DNA of 39,442 nucleotides from an uncultured Gammaproteobacteria bacterium (GCA_945787105.1 CALZGZ010000233.1:1-39442), one strand, 5' to 3'. Shown: positions 26,340-35,037, numbered from the stretch's first letter. The notes: a model not told the origin generated them from the sequence alone. Program-made: numbers and translations.

Positions 26340-28664
26340 ATGCCTGACGCAAGAAAACTCGTTTTTCGTCTGAGCGGTGTCCTGGCCCTGCTGGCACTGC
26401 TGGCCGCCAGCACTTGGCTCGCTCTCCCCTATATCACGCGGGTGATTATTCACTCGGCAGCCGAGCGCAACGGACTCGGATCAGTGATTATCGATATCGA
26501 ATCGGTGCGCTGGGATCACACCACCATCCGCCGGCTAGCCTTTGAAACCGAAACCCCGTATGGGCCCATTGCTTTGGACTTACGCGGGCTAACTGCCCGT
26601 TATCAGCTCACCGCCATGGCGCTCACCGCGGTCACCGTAGAATCGGGCGACCTCACCTGGCGCCAGGAGTTAGCGAAAAGCCCAACTCCGGCCAGCGCCG
26701 CCACGCCGCGCTTGCCGCCATTACCGCCCATGAATGTCAAACGCATGGAGATCTCGCTCAACTCTCAATGGGGGCGCAGCACGTTCAGCGGGGAACTGGA
26801 ACTAGCAAAACGGGCAGACAAAATCGCTGTGCTGTTATCAGATAAGCGCCAAACCCTGCAATTAGTCGCTGATCCCGAATTACTCTCCGCAGCGTTCACA
26901 CTCGCCTTCAACGGCGAATCGGTTGCCAGCCTAACAGCGACCCACCCATTCACCGCGAATACTACCCTCGATGGATCTGCGCAACTTCATCGATTACGGA
27001 AGTGGTCGCAAGGCAACCAGCTGGTACCCCGGGACGTGCACACCACCCTGCAACAACTCACCATGGATAGCGGATTACTCAGCGTGCGTGGTCAACTGAC
27101 CGGCGATGGCGGCCAATACGAGTTCGAAGGATTGGGACAAGGCTCGTGGCGCGGCTGGCGGCAACAAGGGATGGTGCTCAGCGGACAGATCGATTTCCGC
27201 TTACACGTGAACAACGATCAGTGGCGGCTTGCGGCGATACCAAAATCTCGATTGTTGTTGGCGGATGTCCATTGGGGAGACGAAAATGCGTCGATTGATA
27301 TTCCCAAAGCAGAGTTTGACATAGAAGCCGAAGTACGAACAATTAACGGCGATAACGGTTGGCGTACGACCGTCGACTCATTCGTAGCGCGCACAAACTC
27401 GCTGGAGATCTTCCTCGATCCAGATACGCCGGTGCATACCAAGCAACTTCAGCTAACGGGGAAAGTTATACCATCGGGTGACCACAGTCGAGTGGAACTG
27501 CACGCGTCCGCGTCGCAACCATTGCTTCCGTCACTTGAGATGACCGCTGAAAGTCTGCAAGTCAATGCCGCGTTTGACACCGATCGCCGGCTACGCGCCA
27601 AGGGAACGTTTTCCGCCGCCGGGGTGAGAATGCAGGATTGGCCGAAAGCAATGAGCGCTTTGTCATTAACAGGTCAGTTCGATCATCACGATCGCAAAAT
27701 AACCGCGCTAGGCGCGGCTCAAATTGGACAAACAAAGATCGCAAGCTGGCGTATCGAACCAAAACATCCGTCCATGACCGCTGTAACGACCATTGCTGAG
27801 TTCGATGTCACAACCTTGTGGTCATACGTGAAACCCCTATTCGACAAAAGCTGGGACGGTTTATCGTTCGCGTCCGGGGCCTTTTCCGGAGACGCCCAGT
27901 TCATCTGGGACGGCGGCGCTACTAGCACGATGACACTACGCGGCGCGGGAATCAAAGGTCGCTATGAAACCACCGATTTTACGGACCTGGACATCGAGCT
28001 TACCAGCCAAGATGTTTTCGATGCTAACTACGATGTGCGAATTAACATCGAGCAGGCTAAGGCCGCAAGCGAAATTGCGATCTCTGACGTGGGTATCAAT
28101 TTTCATTTACGTGACGACACAATTAAACTCACCGCGGGCCACTGGCACATCCTCGGCGGGGGGTTCGCCGTCCAGCCCACGATCCTAAAATTAGGAAGTA
28201 AAGAGCACCGCTTAACGGTTAGTGTGGCCGGCCTTGATTTCGGCCAAGTCTTGGCAATGTTCGATCAACGGGGATTGTCCGGTAGTGGCCGGCTTACCGG
28301 GACGATTCCACTCGCGTTTGTAGGTGACGGAGTAGGAATCAAAGCTGCCGAGCTTCACAGCACTGGTTCCGGAACACTGCGTTATCGCGCCGGTGAGGAC
28401 GCAGCGGCGCCGATAGATAATATTGCGCTACAGGCGTTGCAAGATTTTCGCTACGACGCAATGAATATATGGATTAACTATGAGCCCGATGGCGCCTACC
28501 GGGTTCGATTACGGCTGGAAGGACGGAATCCCGGCCTATACAATGGTTATCCCATAGCGTTCAATCTCAACCTTTCCGGCGAATTACCCGGCCTATTACG
28601 CACTGGTATACTAACAGGTGATTTCAGCAAACAAATATTGAAAGATATTCAGTCTGACCGATAA
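26340..28664 (+). CDS. ydbH: YdbH family intermembrane phospholipid transport protein
   Basis: A 774-residue AsmA-like bridge protein. Residues about 8-30 are the inner-membrane anchor ('LVFRLSGVLALLALLAAS'), followed by a very long periplasmic beta-rich region with repeated amphipathic strands. The C-terminus ('IDNIALQALQDFRYDAMNIWINYEPDGAYRVRLRLEGRNPGLYNGYPIAFNLNLSGEL') is the YdbH-specific signature. In E. coli YdbH is one of three partly redundant proteins, with TamB and YhdP, that carry phospholipids to the outer membrane. The ATG at 26340 begins just before the anchor; a TTG at 26304 is possible. It is followed by ynbE and ydbL, the conserved partner order. Confidence 0.92.
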   Translation: MPDARKLVFRLSGVLALLALLAASTWLALPYITRVIIHSAAERNGLGSVIIDIESVRWDHTTIRRLAFETETPYGPIALDLRGLTARYQLTAMALTAVTVESGDLTWRQELAKSPTPASAATPRLPPLPPMNVKRMEISLNSQWGRSTFSGELELAKRADKIAVLLSDKRQTLQLVADPELLSAAFTLAFNGESVASLTATHPFTANTTLDGSAQLHRLRKWSQGNQLVPRDVHTTLQQLTMDSGLLSVRGQLTGDGGQYEFEGLGQGSWRGWRQQGMVLSGQIDFRLHVNNDQWRLAAIPKSRLLLADVHWGDENASIDIPKAEFDIEAEVRTINGDNGWRTTVDSFVARTNSLEIFLDPDTPVHTKQLQLTGKVIPSGDHSRVELHASASQPLLPSLEMTAESLQVNAAFDTDRRLRAKGTFSAAGVRMQDWPKAMSALSLTGQFDHHDRKITALGAAQIGQTKIASWRIEPKHPSMTAVTTIAEFDVTTLWSYVKPLFDKSWDGLSFASGAFSGDAQFIWDGGATSTMTLRGAGIKGRYETTDFTDLDIELTSQDVFDANYDVRINIEQAKAASEIAISDVGINFHLRDDTIKLTAGHWHILGGGFAVQPTILKLGSKEHRLTVSVAGLDFGQVLAMFDQRGLSGSGRLTGTIPLAFVGDGVGIKAAELHSTGSGTLRYRAGEDAAAPIDNIALQALQDFRYDAMNIWINYEPDGAYRVRLRLEGRNPGLYNGYPIAFNLNLSGELPGLLRTGILTGDFSKQILKDIQSDR

Positions 28665-28743
28665 CAGAATCACACGATATGTTCAGTTATGGTTCAGGAA
28701 TAAACGGGTACAATACCCGCCAATATTAAGATACCTAGCTGCT

Positions 28744-28947
28744 ATGACATATCGAGACACAATATACACTGCCGCGGTGACCATGGTGGCCGCCAGTTTG
28801 TTACTCGCCTGCGCGCCGACCGTGAAGGTACAGGCACCCGACAAACCCATAGAAATCAACATGAATGTCAAGATCGAGCATGAGATCAGGGTCAAGGTTG
28901 AGAAAGATATTGATAACCTATTATCGGAAAATAAGGGCCTGTTTTGA
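28744..28947 (+). CDS. ynbE: YnbE family outer-membrane lipoprotein
   Basis: A 67-residue lipoprotein. Its signal peptide ends in a lipobox 'LLAC' (Cys23), and the mature part carries 'PDKPIEINMNVKIEHEIRVKVEKDIDNLL', very close to E. coli YnbE. YnbE is reported to extend the YdbH beta sheet and so complete the bridge at the outer membrane. ATG at 28744, 79 bases after ydbH, no clear ribosome site. The 'IEINMNVKIEHEI' strand is the likely contact with YdbH. The gene is short but the match and context make it secure. Confidence 0.92.
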   Translation: MTYRDTIYTAAVTMVAASLLLACAPTVKVQAPDKPIEINMNVKIEHEIRVKVEKDIDNLLSENKGLF

Positions 28948-28961
28948 TGAGGAGAGGCACA

Positions 28962-29279
28962 ATGAAGACAATGCCGATATTCAAATTACTTAACGCGATA
29001 ATTTTGCTGGCCGGCCTGTTGTTTAGTGGTTTCGTGCTCGCCGCTGACATATCACAGGCGAAATCCGCAGGCTGGGTATGCGAGCAGGATAACGGCTATG
29101 CGCGCGTAGCCAAGCCCAACGCGCCTGCAGACGTGCAGGCGACGGTCAACTCTGTGAACAGTCAACGAAAGGCCGAATATCAACGCATTGCGCAACAAAA
29201 TGGCGTCGCGGTGGATCAAGTAGCGCGTCTGACTGCGCAAAAGGTGATCGGCGCCGCGCCACAATTTCGATGTAAGTAA
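28962..29279 (+). CDS. ydbL: YdbL family (DUF1318) periplasmic protein
   Basis: A 105-residue exported protein. Residues 1-28 are a Sec signal peptide ending 'FVLAA'. The mature part is the DUF1318 pattern: 'AKSAGWVCEQDNGYARVAKPNAPADVQATVNSVNSQRKAEYQRIAQQNGVAVDQVARLTAQKVI'. In E. coli YdbL works with YdbH and YnbE and is thought to prevent YnbE from forming runaway multimers. The ATG at 28962 has AGGAG 7 bases upstream, better than the overlapping TTG/ATG at 28944/28947. The gene starts 14 bases after ynbE. Two cysteines in the mature protein could form a disulfide. Confidence 0.9.
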   Translation: MKTMPIFKLLNAIILLAGLLFSGFVLAADISQAKSAGWVCEQDNGYARVAKPNAPADVQATVNSVNSQRKAEYQRIAQQNGVAVDQVARLTAQKVIGAAPQFRCK

Positions 29280-29436
29280 CACCCCGAAAAATATCAACAA
29301 ACGGAGCAAACCTACGTAGCAAGATTGATCATCACTATCCTGCGTCACGCAGACCCCGACGCCGTGACGGCAAGCCAACGCCGATGGTCAACAATCTATA
29401 TTGCGTCGTTATCTAGATACTCAGAAGAAGCGTTAA

Positions 29437-30834
29437 ATGAAGCTCGAGTTTTTCGGCGCTGCCGGCGAAGTCACGGGTTCCTGTCATATTCTTCAAGTCG
29501 GACCACACAAGATTCTGCTCGATTGTGGAATGATTCAAGGAAGCAGGAAGGACGAAGACCGCAATCGCGATCCGTTTCCTTTCGCTGCCGATACTATCGA
29601 CGCCGTTGTATTGAGCCACACACACCTCGACCATTCTGGCCGGTTGCCAGTACTCGTCAAACGCGGATTCAAAGGACCGATATATGCCCAAAATGCAACC
29701 AAAGACCTGTGCCGGATATTGTTGCTGGACGCCGCTGATCTGAACGAACGCGACACCGAGGCCGAGAACCGCCGCCGCTTGCGCAAAGGACTGGTGACCA
29801 TAGAACCCCTCTATCGACGCGAGCATGTGCTCGATACATTAAAACGATTGGACGGCCTTGGTTATCGCGAGCGAAAGGAAATCCTGCCCGGCATCACCGT
29901 GTGCTTTTACGACGCCGGACATATCATGGGCTCGGCCATCGTCGAAGTGACCCTGCGTGAAGGAGCGTTGCAGCGAACACTGGTCTTCAGCGGTGATCTC
30001 GGCCAGTACGACACACCCATCTTGCACGACCCAGCTGTGATTGAAACTGCCGATTTGGTTTTAATGGAAAGCACTTACGGTGGACGCCTGCATCGTGATC
30101 GGGACAGCACGATCAGTGAAATCGGCGATATCATCCAGAGCGCCGCCCATGAACACGGCAACATCTTGATACCTGCCTTCGCGATCGGCCGCAGCCAGGA
30201 TGTCCTGTACATGCTGGGCAATCACTACCAACCATGGAAACTCGATAACTGGCGGGTGTTTCTCGACAGCCCGATGGCGATCGAGGTGAGCAAGGTCTAT
30301 TGGGACTACCCCCATCTCTACGATGAGGAGGCAACCAAGCTACGCAAGCGACTCAACGAAATGCCAGAGTTGAAAAACCTGCACCTCACGGAAACCGTTC
30401 AAGAATCACGAGTCATCAACCGGCTGAAAAGTGGCGCGATCGTCATCGCCGGCAGTGGCATGTGCAATGGCGGCCGTATCGTGCACCATCTTAAACACAA
30501 TCTGTGGCGGCGGGAGTGCCACGTCATTATTGTCGGCTATCAGGCGCGGGGCTCGCTGGGCAGACAGCTGGTTGACGGCCGCCAGCGGGTCCGGATTCGC
30601 GGCGAGACCATCAAGGTGGCGGCAACGATTCATACCGTCGGTGGACTGTCGGCCCACGGTGACCAGAGCGATCTGGCCCGCTGGTACCGCGGATTCGAGA
30701 ATCAACCGCCCCTGTACTTGGTCCATGGTGAAACCGCGTCCGCCCAAGCCCTGGCGGAAAAGCTCAATACCGAACTCCGGGCGCCAGTCACGGTTGCGCA
30801 TACCGGTCAGACCGTTGATTTGGCGAGCCTGTGA
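29437..30834 (+). CDS. Metallo-beta-lactamase/beta-CASP family RNA exonuclease-like protein
   Basis: A 465-residue nuclease-family protein. The metallo-beta-lactamase metal site is 'SHTHLDHSG' (His61, His63, Asp65, His66) with 'YDAGHIMGSA' and 'FSGDLG'. A beta-CASP domain follows ('ESTYGGRLH', 'LIPAFAIGRSQDVLYML'), and the C-terminal motifs are 'GSGMCNGGRIVHHL' and 'VHTVGGLSAHGDQ' type, here 'IHTVGGLSAHGDQSDL'. Relatives are CPSF-73-like RNases and bacterial 'RNA specificity domain' exonucleases. Activity on RNA is likely but unproven for this bacterial subgroup. It heads a run of plus-strand genes with the HhH protein and a phosphoribosyltransferase, a grouping I associate with stress or storage loci in other proteobacteria. 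Confidence 0.92.
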   Translation: MKLEFFGAAGEVTGSCHILQVGPHKILLDCGMIQGSRKDEDRNRDPFPFAADTIDAVVLSHTHLDHSGRLPVLVKRGFKGPIYAQNATKDLCRILLLDAADLNERDTEAENRRRLRKGLVTIEPLYRREHVLDTLKRLDGLGYRERKEILPGITVCFYDAGHIMGSAIVEVTLREGALQRTLVFSGDLGQYDTPILHDPAVIETADLVLMESTYGGRLHRDRDSTISEIGDIIQSAAHEHGNILIPAFAIGRSQDVLYMLGNHYQPWKLDNWRVFLDSPMAIEVSKVYWDYPHLYDEEATKLRKRLNEMPELKNLHLTETVQESRVINRLKSGAIVIAGSGMCNGGRIVHHLKHNLWRRECHVIIVGYQARGSLGRQLVDGRQRVRIRGETIKVAATIHTVGGLSAHGDQSDLARWYRGFENQPPLYLVHGETASAQALAEKLNTELRAPVTVAHTGQTVDLASL

Positions 30835-30962
30835 GGGCGACGAGTGGCGCGTCGTCTGGTTACCGGACCCGCTCCGATGGCGAAAATGTTGCACTGCACA
30901 AAAATTATTGCTATAAAGGCGCCCATACATCGGCACTCAATGCAGCCAGGAGATATACCCCC

Positions 30963-31670
30963 GTGCAACAACGAATTTTTGAAGATTTCAGCAATTATTG
31001 GCGGCAAACGCAGCAGCGCTTGTGGGCGTCGTCCCCGGATTTCGGTGTCCCTACATATTGGTCCCGGCTGTGGGGCCAGAACGCATGGACCAATACCGAC
31101 TGGACTGGTTTGCACGCGCCCTACCGTGCACTACCGACAGACTGGGCGGTTCGGTCTGCGGATCAAATCAAGCAGACCTTGGCGCCGGGACCGTACCTGC
31201 AGGCCTCGCGCTATGCAACCCGCACCGTCCACACCTGCCTCGAGATCCAAAAGCAGACCTGGGATTACTGGTTCGGTCTGGTCCTGAGCGGCGCCAAGAC
31301 TTCGGCTGCGTTACCGTCAAAGACCAAAGCCACGAAGCGCGATTCTAAGGCCGCTACACGGACGCGCAGTCAAGCACCTGCCAAGACCCAACCCGAGACC
31401 CGGCCGGCCAAGAAACCGGCAGTGCGGGCAAAAGCCGCCACGGCATCGGTTCAGCTTCAGCTCGGCGCCAATGATGATCTCAAAAGAATCGCCGGTATTG
31501 GTCCCGGTTTGGAGAAGAAGCTCAAGACCGAAGGCATCGTTTCCTACCGGCAGATCGCCGACTTGTCACCGCTAGACATTCAGCATCTAGAGGCAACCAT
31601 CATCAAGTTCCCGGGTCGAATTCTACGCGACAACTGGATCGGACAAGCGAAGGCACTTTGCGAGCGCTAA
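30963..31670 (+). CDS. Protein with phasin-like N-terminus and C-terminal helix-hairpin-helix domain
   Basis: A 235-residue protein in three parts. Residues 1 to about 110 are Trp/Tyr-rich and helical ('RIFEDFSNYWRQTQQRLW', 'EIQKQTWDYWFGLVL') and recall granule-binding phasins. Residues 115-165 are a Lys/Ala/Pro/Thr-rich linker like those that bind DNA or disordered partners. Residues 170-235 are a helix-hairpin-helix domain, 'DDLKRIAGIGPGLEKKLKTEGI..YRQIADLS', of the type fused to many unrelated proteins, ending 'NWIGQAKAL'. The GTG at 30963 is chosen because AGGAG lies 10 bases upstream; the frame back to a GTG at 30831 overlaps the nuclease stop but reads as non-coding. Function unknown; the phasin comparison is an impression, the HhH call is firm. 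Confidence 0.75.
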   Translation: MQQRIFEDFSNYWRQTQQRLWASSPDFGVPTYWSRLWGQNAWTNTDWTGLHAPYRALPTDWAVRSADQIKQTLAPGPYLQASRYATRTVHTCLEIQKQTWDYWFGLVLSGAKTSAALPSKTKATKRDSKAATRTRSQAPAKTQPETRPAKKPAVRAKAATASVQLQLGANDDLKRIAGIGPGLEKKLKTEGIVSYRQIADLSPLDIQHLEATIIKFPGRILRDNWIGQAKALCER

Positions 31671-31723
31671 TCCGCTCGTGGCGGGAGGCTTGCCTCTTGC
31701 GTTACTGTTGACTGGCATACCGC

Positions 31724-31745
31724 GCAACCCGCTAACGCGGGTTGC
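31724..31745 (+). terminator. Stem-loop after the HhH gene, possible terminator
   Basis: GCAACCCGC-TAAC-GCGGGTTGC forms a perfect 9-bp stem with a 4-base loop 54 bases past the stop. The following sequence (GTCGCTTTGTTT) has only a broken T run, so termination may be partial. It lies 100 bases before the phosphoribosyltransferase start. Confidence 0.45.
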
Positions 31746-31846
31746 GTCGCTTTGTTTGCCGCGCGTTTCGCTGGCCGCATGCCAATAAGTCGGTGCAACG
31801 CGCGCAAAACATCCATCAAATTGCAAAATTCCATGATCGAGTTCGC

Positions 31847-32518
31847 GTGTTCCGCGAGCGTGCGGATGCGGGCGAAAGATTGGCCGAAATGCTCCATCAC
31901 CACCGCGATTTGCATCCGTTGTTGTTGGCGATTCCGGCAGGAGGCGTGCCGGTGGCGGCGGCAATCGCAGCCAAGTGGAAGCAACCGCTCGACGTCGCGG
32001 TAGTCAGCAAGATCTTGTTGCCATGGACCACAGAGGCGGGGTACGGCGCAGTGGCGTTCGACGGCAGTGTGTGGATTGATGAGCAACAAGTTGCCCGCTA
32101 CGGCCTGAGTAGCGCCCAGGTCGGGCAAAGTACCCAAAACGCAATAGACAAGGTATCCCGCCGTGTTGAGCAATTCCGCGGTGGCCGGCCGTTTCCCGAG
32201 CTGGCGGGCCGCATTGTCATTATCGTCGACGATGGATTAGCTGCCGGTTCGACGATGCGGGTGGCGATTTCCGCCCTGCACCGTCTCGCGGTGGAGCAAG
32301 TAATCGTGGCGGTACCCACAGGACATGACCAATCGGTTCATCTGATCGCCGGTCTCGCGACAAAGGTATATTGCGCAAACATCCGCAGTGGGCTGAGTTT
32401 TGCGGTAGCCGATGCCTACCAACGCTGGCGCGACATCGAGGAGCAGGAAGTGATGGAAATCTTAGCCCGTTATGGACCGGGATCGGGATCGACTTGCGGG
32501 TCCGGAGACTCCGGTTGA
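31847..32518 (+). CDS. Phosphoribosyltransferase family protein (COG1926)
   Basis: A 223-residue PRTase-fold protein. It begins 'FRERADAGERLAEML', then 'LLLAIPAGGVPVAAAIAAKWKQPLDVAVVSKI' and the PRPP-binding loop 'VIIVDDGLAAGSTMRVAISAL' (two acidic residues then the GLAAGST loop), and ends with a Gly/Ser-rich tail. The family is annotated as predicted phosphoribosyltransferase; the base it uses is unknown. The GTG at 31847 aligns with the usual family N-terminus but has no strong ribosome site. An open frame extends back to a TTG at 31742 through the hairpin. A strong bidirectional terminator follows 10 bases after the stop. Confidence 0.8.
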   Translation: MFRERADAGERLAEMLHHHRDLHPLLLAIPAGGVPVAAAIAAKWKQPLDVAVVSKILLPWTTEAGYGAVAFDGSVWIDEQQVARYGLSSAQVGQSTQNAIDKVSRRVEQFRGGRPFPELAGRIVIIVDDGLAAGSTMRVAISALHRLAVEQVIVAVPTGHDQSVHLIAGLATKVYCANIRSGLSFAVADAYQRWRDIEEQEVMEILARYGPGSGSTCGSGDSG

Positions 32519-32527
32519 TGACAAACT

Positions 32528-32568
32528 AAAAACAGGGGTCGGAATCACAGAGTCCGGCCCCTGTTTTT
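32528..32568. terminator. Bidirectional intrinsic terminator
   Basis: AAAAACAGGGG (32528-32538) and CCCCTGTTTTT (32558-32568) pair, with an additional CGGA/TCCG step after a one-base mismatch, around a short loop. A runs and T runs flank both arms, so it can end the phosphoribosyltransferase transcript and the opposing isoaspartyl peptidase transcript. The remaining 99 bases to 32668 hold nothing else. Confidence 0.85.
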
Positions 32569-32667
32569 GCGTTGTTTGCATTAGATCAAATGCTGATAAC
32601 GGCAAGCCCGAAGACCTCGGGATGAGACCACATGCCGCCCATCGCCTACAGCTTGAAACCTGTCTAC

Positions 32668-33519
32668 TTAGATATCCGTCACCAAGTCGCCACCGTCACG
32701 CACCCAACACACCGGCATGTGCGTCGTATTGCGTGCATAGCCAACATCACCCCGTTCGTTGACCACGATCACGCCGCCCTCGTCACCGGTTTGCTCGGCA
32801 AGTATGCCGATTGCCTGTTTGGCGGTAACCTGTATGGGCACACCGGGACGCATCAGATCGACCACCGTTTTCGCCAATACCACTCGGATAATCGCCTCGC
32901 CGATACCGGTACACGACACGCCACTGTCGTGATTGGCATAGGTGCCACAACCGATCAGTGCCGCATCGCCCACGCGACCCGGATACTTGTTGGCGATTCC
33001 TCCGGTCGACGTAGCGGCTGCGAGTCGACCCGCGTGATCCAGTGCGACACAGCCTACGGTCCCGTGCTGTTGCTCGGGACGCCGCGGATGCGGGTTGATC
33101 AAGTCTTGCGGATCACACAGCGTTATACCGTGTGCGCGGGCGAATCGCTCCGCACCCTCTCCGACCAGTAATATATGACGTTGATCCTGCATAATCCGGC
33201 GCGCCAAACGTATGGGATTTTTGATTCGCTTGACCGCCGCCACCGCCCCGGCGGCGCCTTGTGCACCGTCCATGATTGATGCATCGAGTTCAACCTGACC
33301 ATCGCTGTTTGTCGGTGACCCGACTCCGGCATTGAACAGGGGGTTGTCCTCGAGGGTCACCACCGCCGCCTCCACCGCGTCCACTGCAGACCCGCCATGC
33401 GACAGCACCATCCAACCTGCCTGCACCGCCTCTCGGCATCCCAACAGGCGCGCCGGCACCGTGTCTTCGGCAATCGGACCGGCGCCGCCATGCACTATTA
33501 ATGCTGCTGAACCAACCAC
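32668..33519 (-). CDS. Isoaspartyl peptidase / L-asparaginase (Ntn-hydrolase)
   Basis: A 283-residue plant-type asparaginase family protein, made as a precursor that cuts itself before a threonine nucleophile. The Thr is in 'HGTVGCVALD' (about residue 153). 'VHGGAG' at the N-terminus, 'NPLFNAGVGSPTNSDGQVELDASIMDG', 'GIANKYPGRVGDAALIGCGTYA' and 'SCTGIGEAIIRVV' are all typical. It hydrolyses beta-aspartyl dipeptides and asparagine, in the cytoplasm here since no signal peptide is seen. GTG at 33519 with AGGGG 7 bases upstream is preferred to a TTG at 33525. It lies 21 bases downstream of a sixA-like gene on the same strand. Confidence 0.92.
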   Translation of the reverse strand: MVGSAALIVHGGAGPIAEDTVPARLLGCREAVQAGWMVLSHGGSAVDAVEAAVVTLEDNPLFNAGVGSPTNSDGQVELDASIMDGAQGAAGAVAAVKRIKNPIRLARRIMQDQRHILLVGEGAERFARAHGITLCDPQDLINPHPRRPEQQHGTVGCVALDHAGRLAAATSTGGIANKYPGRVGDAALIGCGTYANHDSGVSCTGIGEAIIRVVLAKTVVDLMRPGVPIQVTAKQAIGILAEQTGDEGGVIVVNERGDVGYARNTTHMPVCWVRDGGDLVTDI

Positions 33520-33540
33520 AAACAAACCCCTTTTCTGTTG

Positions 33541-34008
33541 TTAATCAACACCGAGCAAAGCCGGATACATCAACCACTCAATCAACCACATACCCGCATC
33601 ACTCCTAAGCAAACACGTTATCGCAGTGGTGTGAAGTTCCAAGATTGCGTCGTCCCCACCATAGACCAGGTGTCCGGCCAGCTTGGCCATAAAGGGCAGG
33701 TGTCCAACAACCATGAGGTCCGAACCAGTGCGGCTCAATCGCGCGGCGACTGGCGCCACCGGATCGTTTGGATGTAGGCCCGGCCAAACGTCGAGTTTGA
33801 TATTGCCATCCAGACCATCAGTCAAGATCTCTGCGGTTTGCGCCGCGCGGGCCTTACCGCTATGCACGATGGTGCCGATGCACACGCCGGCATGGGCCAG
33901 GAAATCGGCCATCCGTTGCGCCTCACGCCGGCCCAGGTCACTCAGCGGTCGGTCGCCGCTAGGATGGGCGGACACCGCATCACCATGTCGCACCAGATAA
34001 ATATGCAT
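33541..34008 (-). CDS. sixA: Phosphohistidine phosphatase SixA family protein
   Basis: A 155-residue branch-1 histidine phosphatase. 'MHIYLVRHGDAVSAHPSGDRPLSDLGRREAQRMADFL' contains the RHG motif (His8), 'HSGKARAAQTAEIL' the active-site Arg region and 'MVVGHLPFMAKLA' the second His. Its length and the 'PLS.LGRREA' motif match E. coli SixA better than the protein at 25382. It probably removes phosphate from phosphohistidine on a signalling or PTS protein. ATG at 34008; divergent from the ATP adenylyltransferase pseudogene by 45 bases and upstream of the isoaspartyl peptidase gene. Confidence 0.92.
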   Translation of the reverse strand: MHIYLVRHGDAVSAHPSGDRPLSDLGRREAQRMADFLAHAGVCIGTIVHSGKARAAQTAEILTDGLDGNIKLDVWPGLHPNDPVAPVAARLSRTGSDLMVVGHLPFMAKLAGHLVYGGDDAILELHTTAITCLLRSDAGMWLIEWLMYPALLGVD

Positions 34009-34053
34009 CGCCGCCTCCGCACCAGTTGAACGATTCCTTTACTATATAACGTC

Positions 34054-34980
34054 ATGAAAGATCCGTCTTCAAAACTCGTCCACCGTCCCGGCACGCAGAC
34101 ATTCCAACCCGGCACGCTTTGGCAATTAATCATCGATCAGTCGCGGCTCGCCATTGAACACGGGGTGCTGCGTACCATCGATACCGAGCAAACATTCCTT
34201 GAGGACCACGGTGTTGCTTTCGTGATCCGCGTAGTGTCCAGCCTGGCACGCAAGGAACAAAACCAACGAATACAACAAGTGAAACCCAGTGGGCGGCACG
34301 TAAATCCCTTTCTGCCGCCGGAACCGGCACTATTCGTCAGCGACGTCTCCAATACTCATCTCGCCGTGCTCAACAAATTCAATGTCATTGAACATCATCT
34401 GCTGATTGTCACGCGGAAATTCGAACACCAGGAGATGCTACTCAACGAGTCTGATTTTGCCGCGCTATGGCGTTGTCTAGGAGAATTCCCCAGCCTGGGT
34501 TTCTATAATGGCGGCACGGTGGCCGGCGCCAGTCAATCACACAAACATCTGCAGCTCGTGCCTCTGCCGTTCGTCGCTACCGGACCGCGTATTCCTGCGG
34601 AACCCTTGTTGCGGTCGGCGTCGCCGATCGGGCGGGTCGGTGTGTGCGATCAATTGCCGTTTCGTCACGCCTTCGTGTGACTCGGGCCGCAAGCGCCCAA
34701 GCCAGACATGCTGCTCGCTTTTTATTCGGCGATGCTGGAGACCGTCGGCCTGGATCCCGTCAAGCGGCCGGACGGCATTTACCAATCCGGTCCCTATAAT
34801 CTATTGGTCACCGGCAAGTGGATGTTATTGATACCGCGTTCCAGGGAATTTTTTGACGCGGTTTCGATCAATGGCCTGGGTTATGCGGGATCGCTGTTCG
34901 TGAAAAATCAGCAGCAATTAGCACTCATAGAACAACACGGACCCATGTCAGTCTTGACGGAGGTTGGGTTCGGCAGTTGA
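34054..34980 (+). pseudogene. ATP adenylyltransferase (Ap4A phosphorylase), interrupted by one in-frame TGA
   Basis: Reading from the ATG at 34054, one frame gives a complete Ap4A phosphorylase of 308 codons except for a TGA at 34678-34680. The first part (208 residues) contains 'NVIEHHLLIVTRKFEHQE' and the HIT-like catalytic 'SQSHKHLQLVPLP' with the His-x-His-x-Gln core. The second part after the TGA continues the same frame: 'LLAFYSAMLETVGLDP...YNLLVTGKWMLLIPRS...INGLGYAGSLFVKN'. The sequence before the stop, 'LPFRHAFV', is followed in this family by Arg, so CGA to TGA is the simplest change. The family splits Ap4A into ADP and ATP and tunes stress-related dinucleotide levels. The N-terminal fragment alone holds the active site but lacks the C-terminal domain. 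Confidence 0.85.
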
Positions 34981-35037
34981 GCCATCGACACCGCCAAATC
35001 AATTATTTGACATTCGCCTGAATATCCAAACACGGCA

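Noticed and set aside
30831-30962. Start of the HhH protein at the GTG overlapping the nuclease stop
   Set aside because: The first 44 codons look non-coding, and a GTG with a good AGGAG exists at 30963.
34678-34698. Selenocysteine insertion at the TGA of the Ap4A phosphorylase, with the GGGC/GCCC hairpin just downstream as SECIS
   Set aside because: The hairpin is only 4 bp and lacks the usual apical G-U, the family has Arg and not Cys at this site, and there is no redox motif. A nonsense change is simpler.
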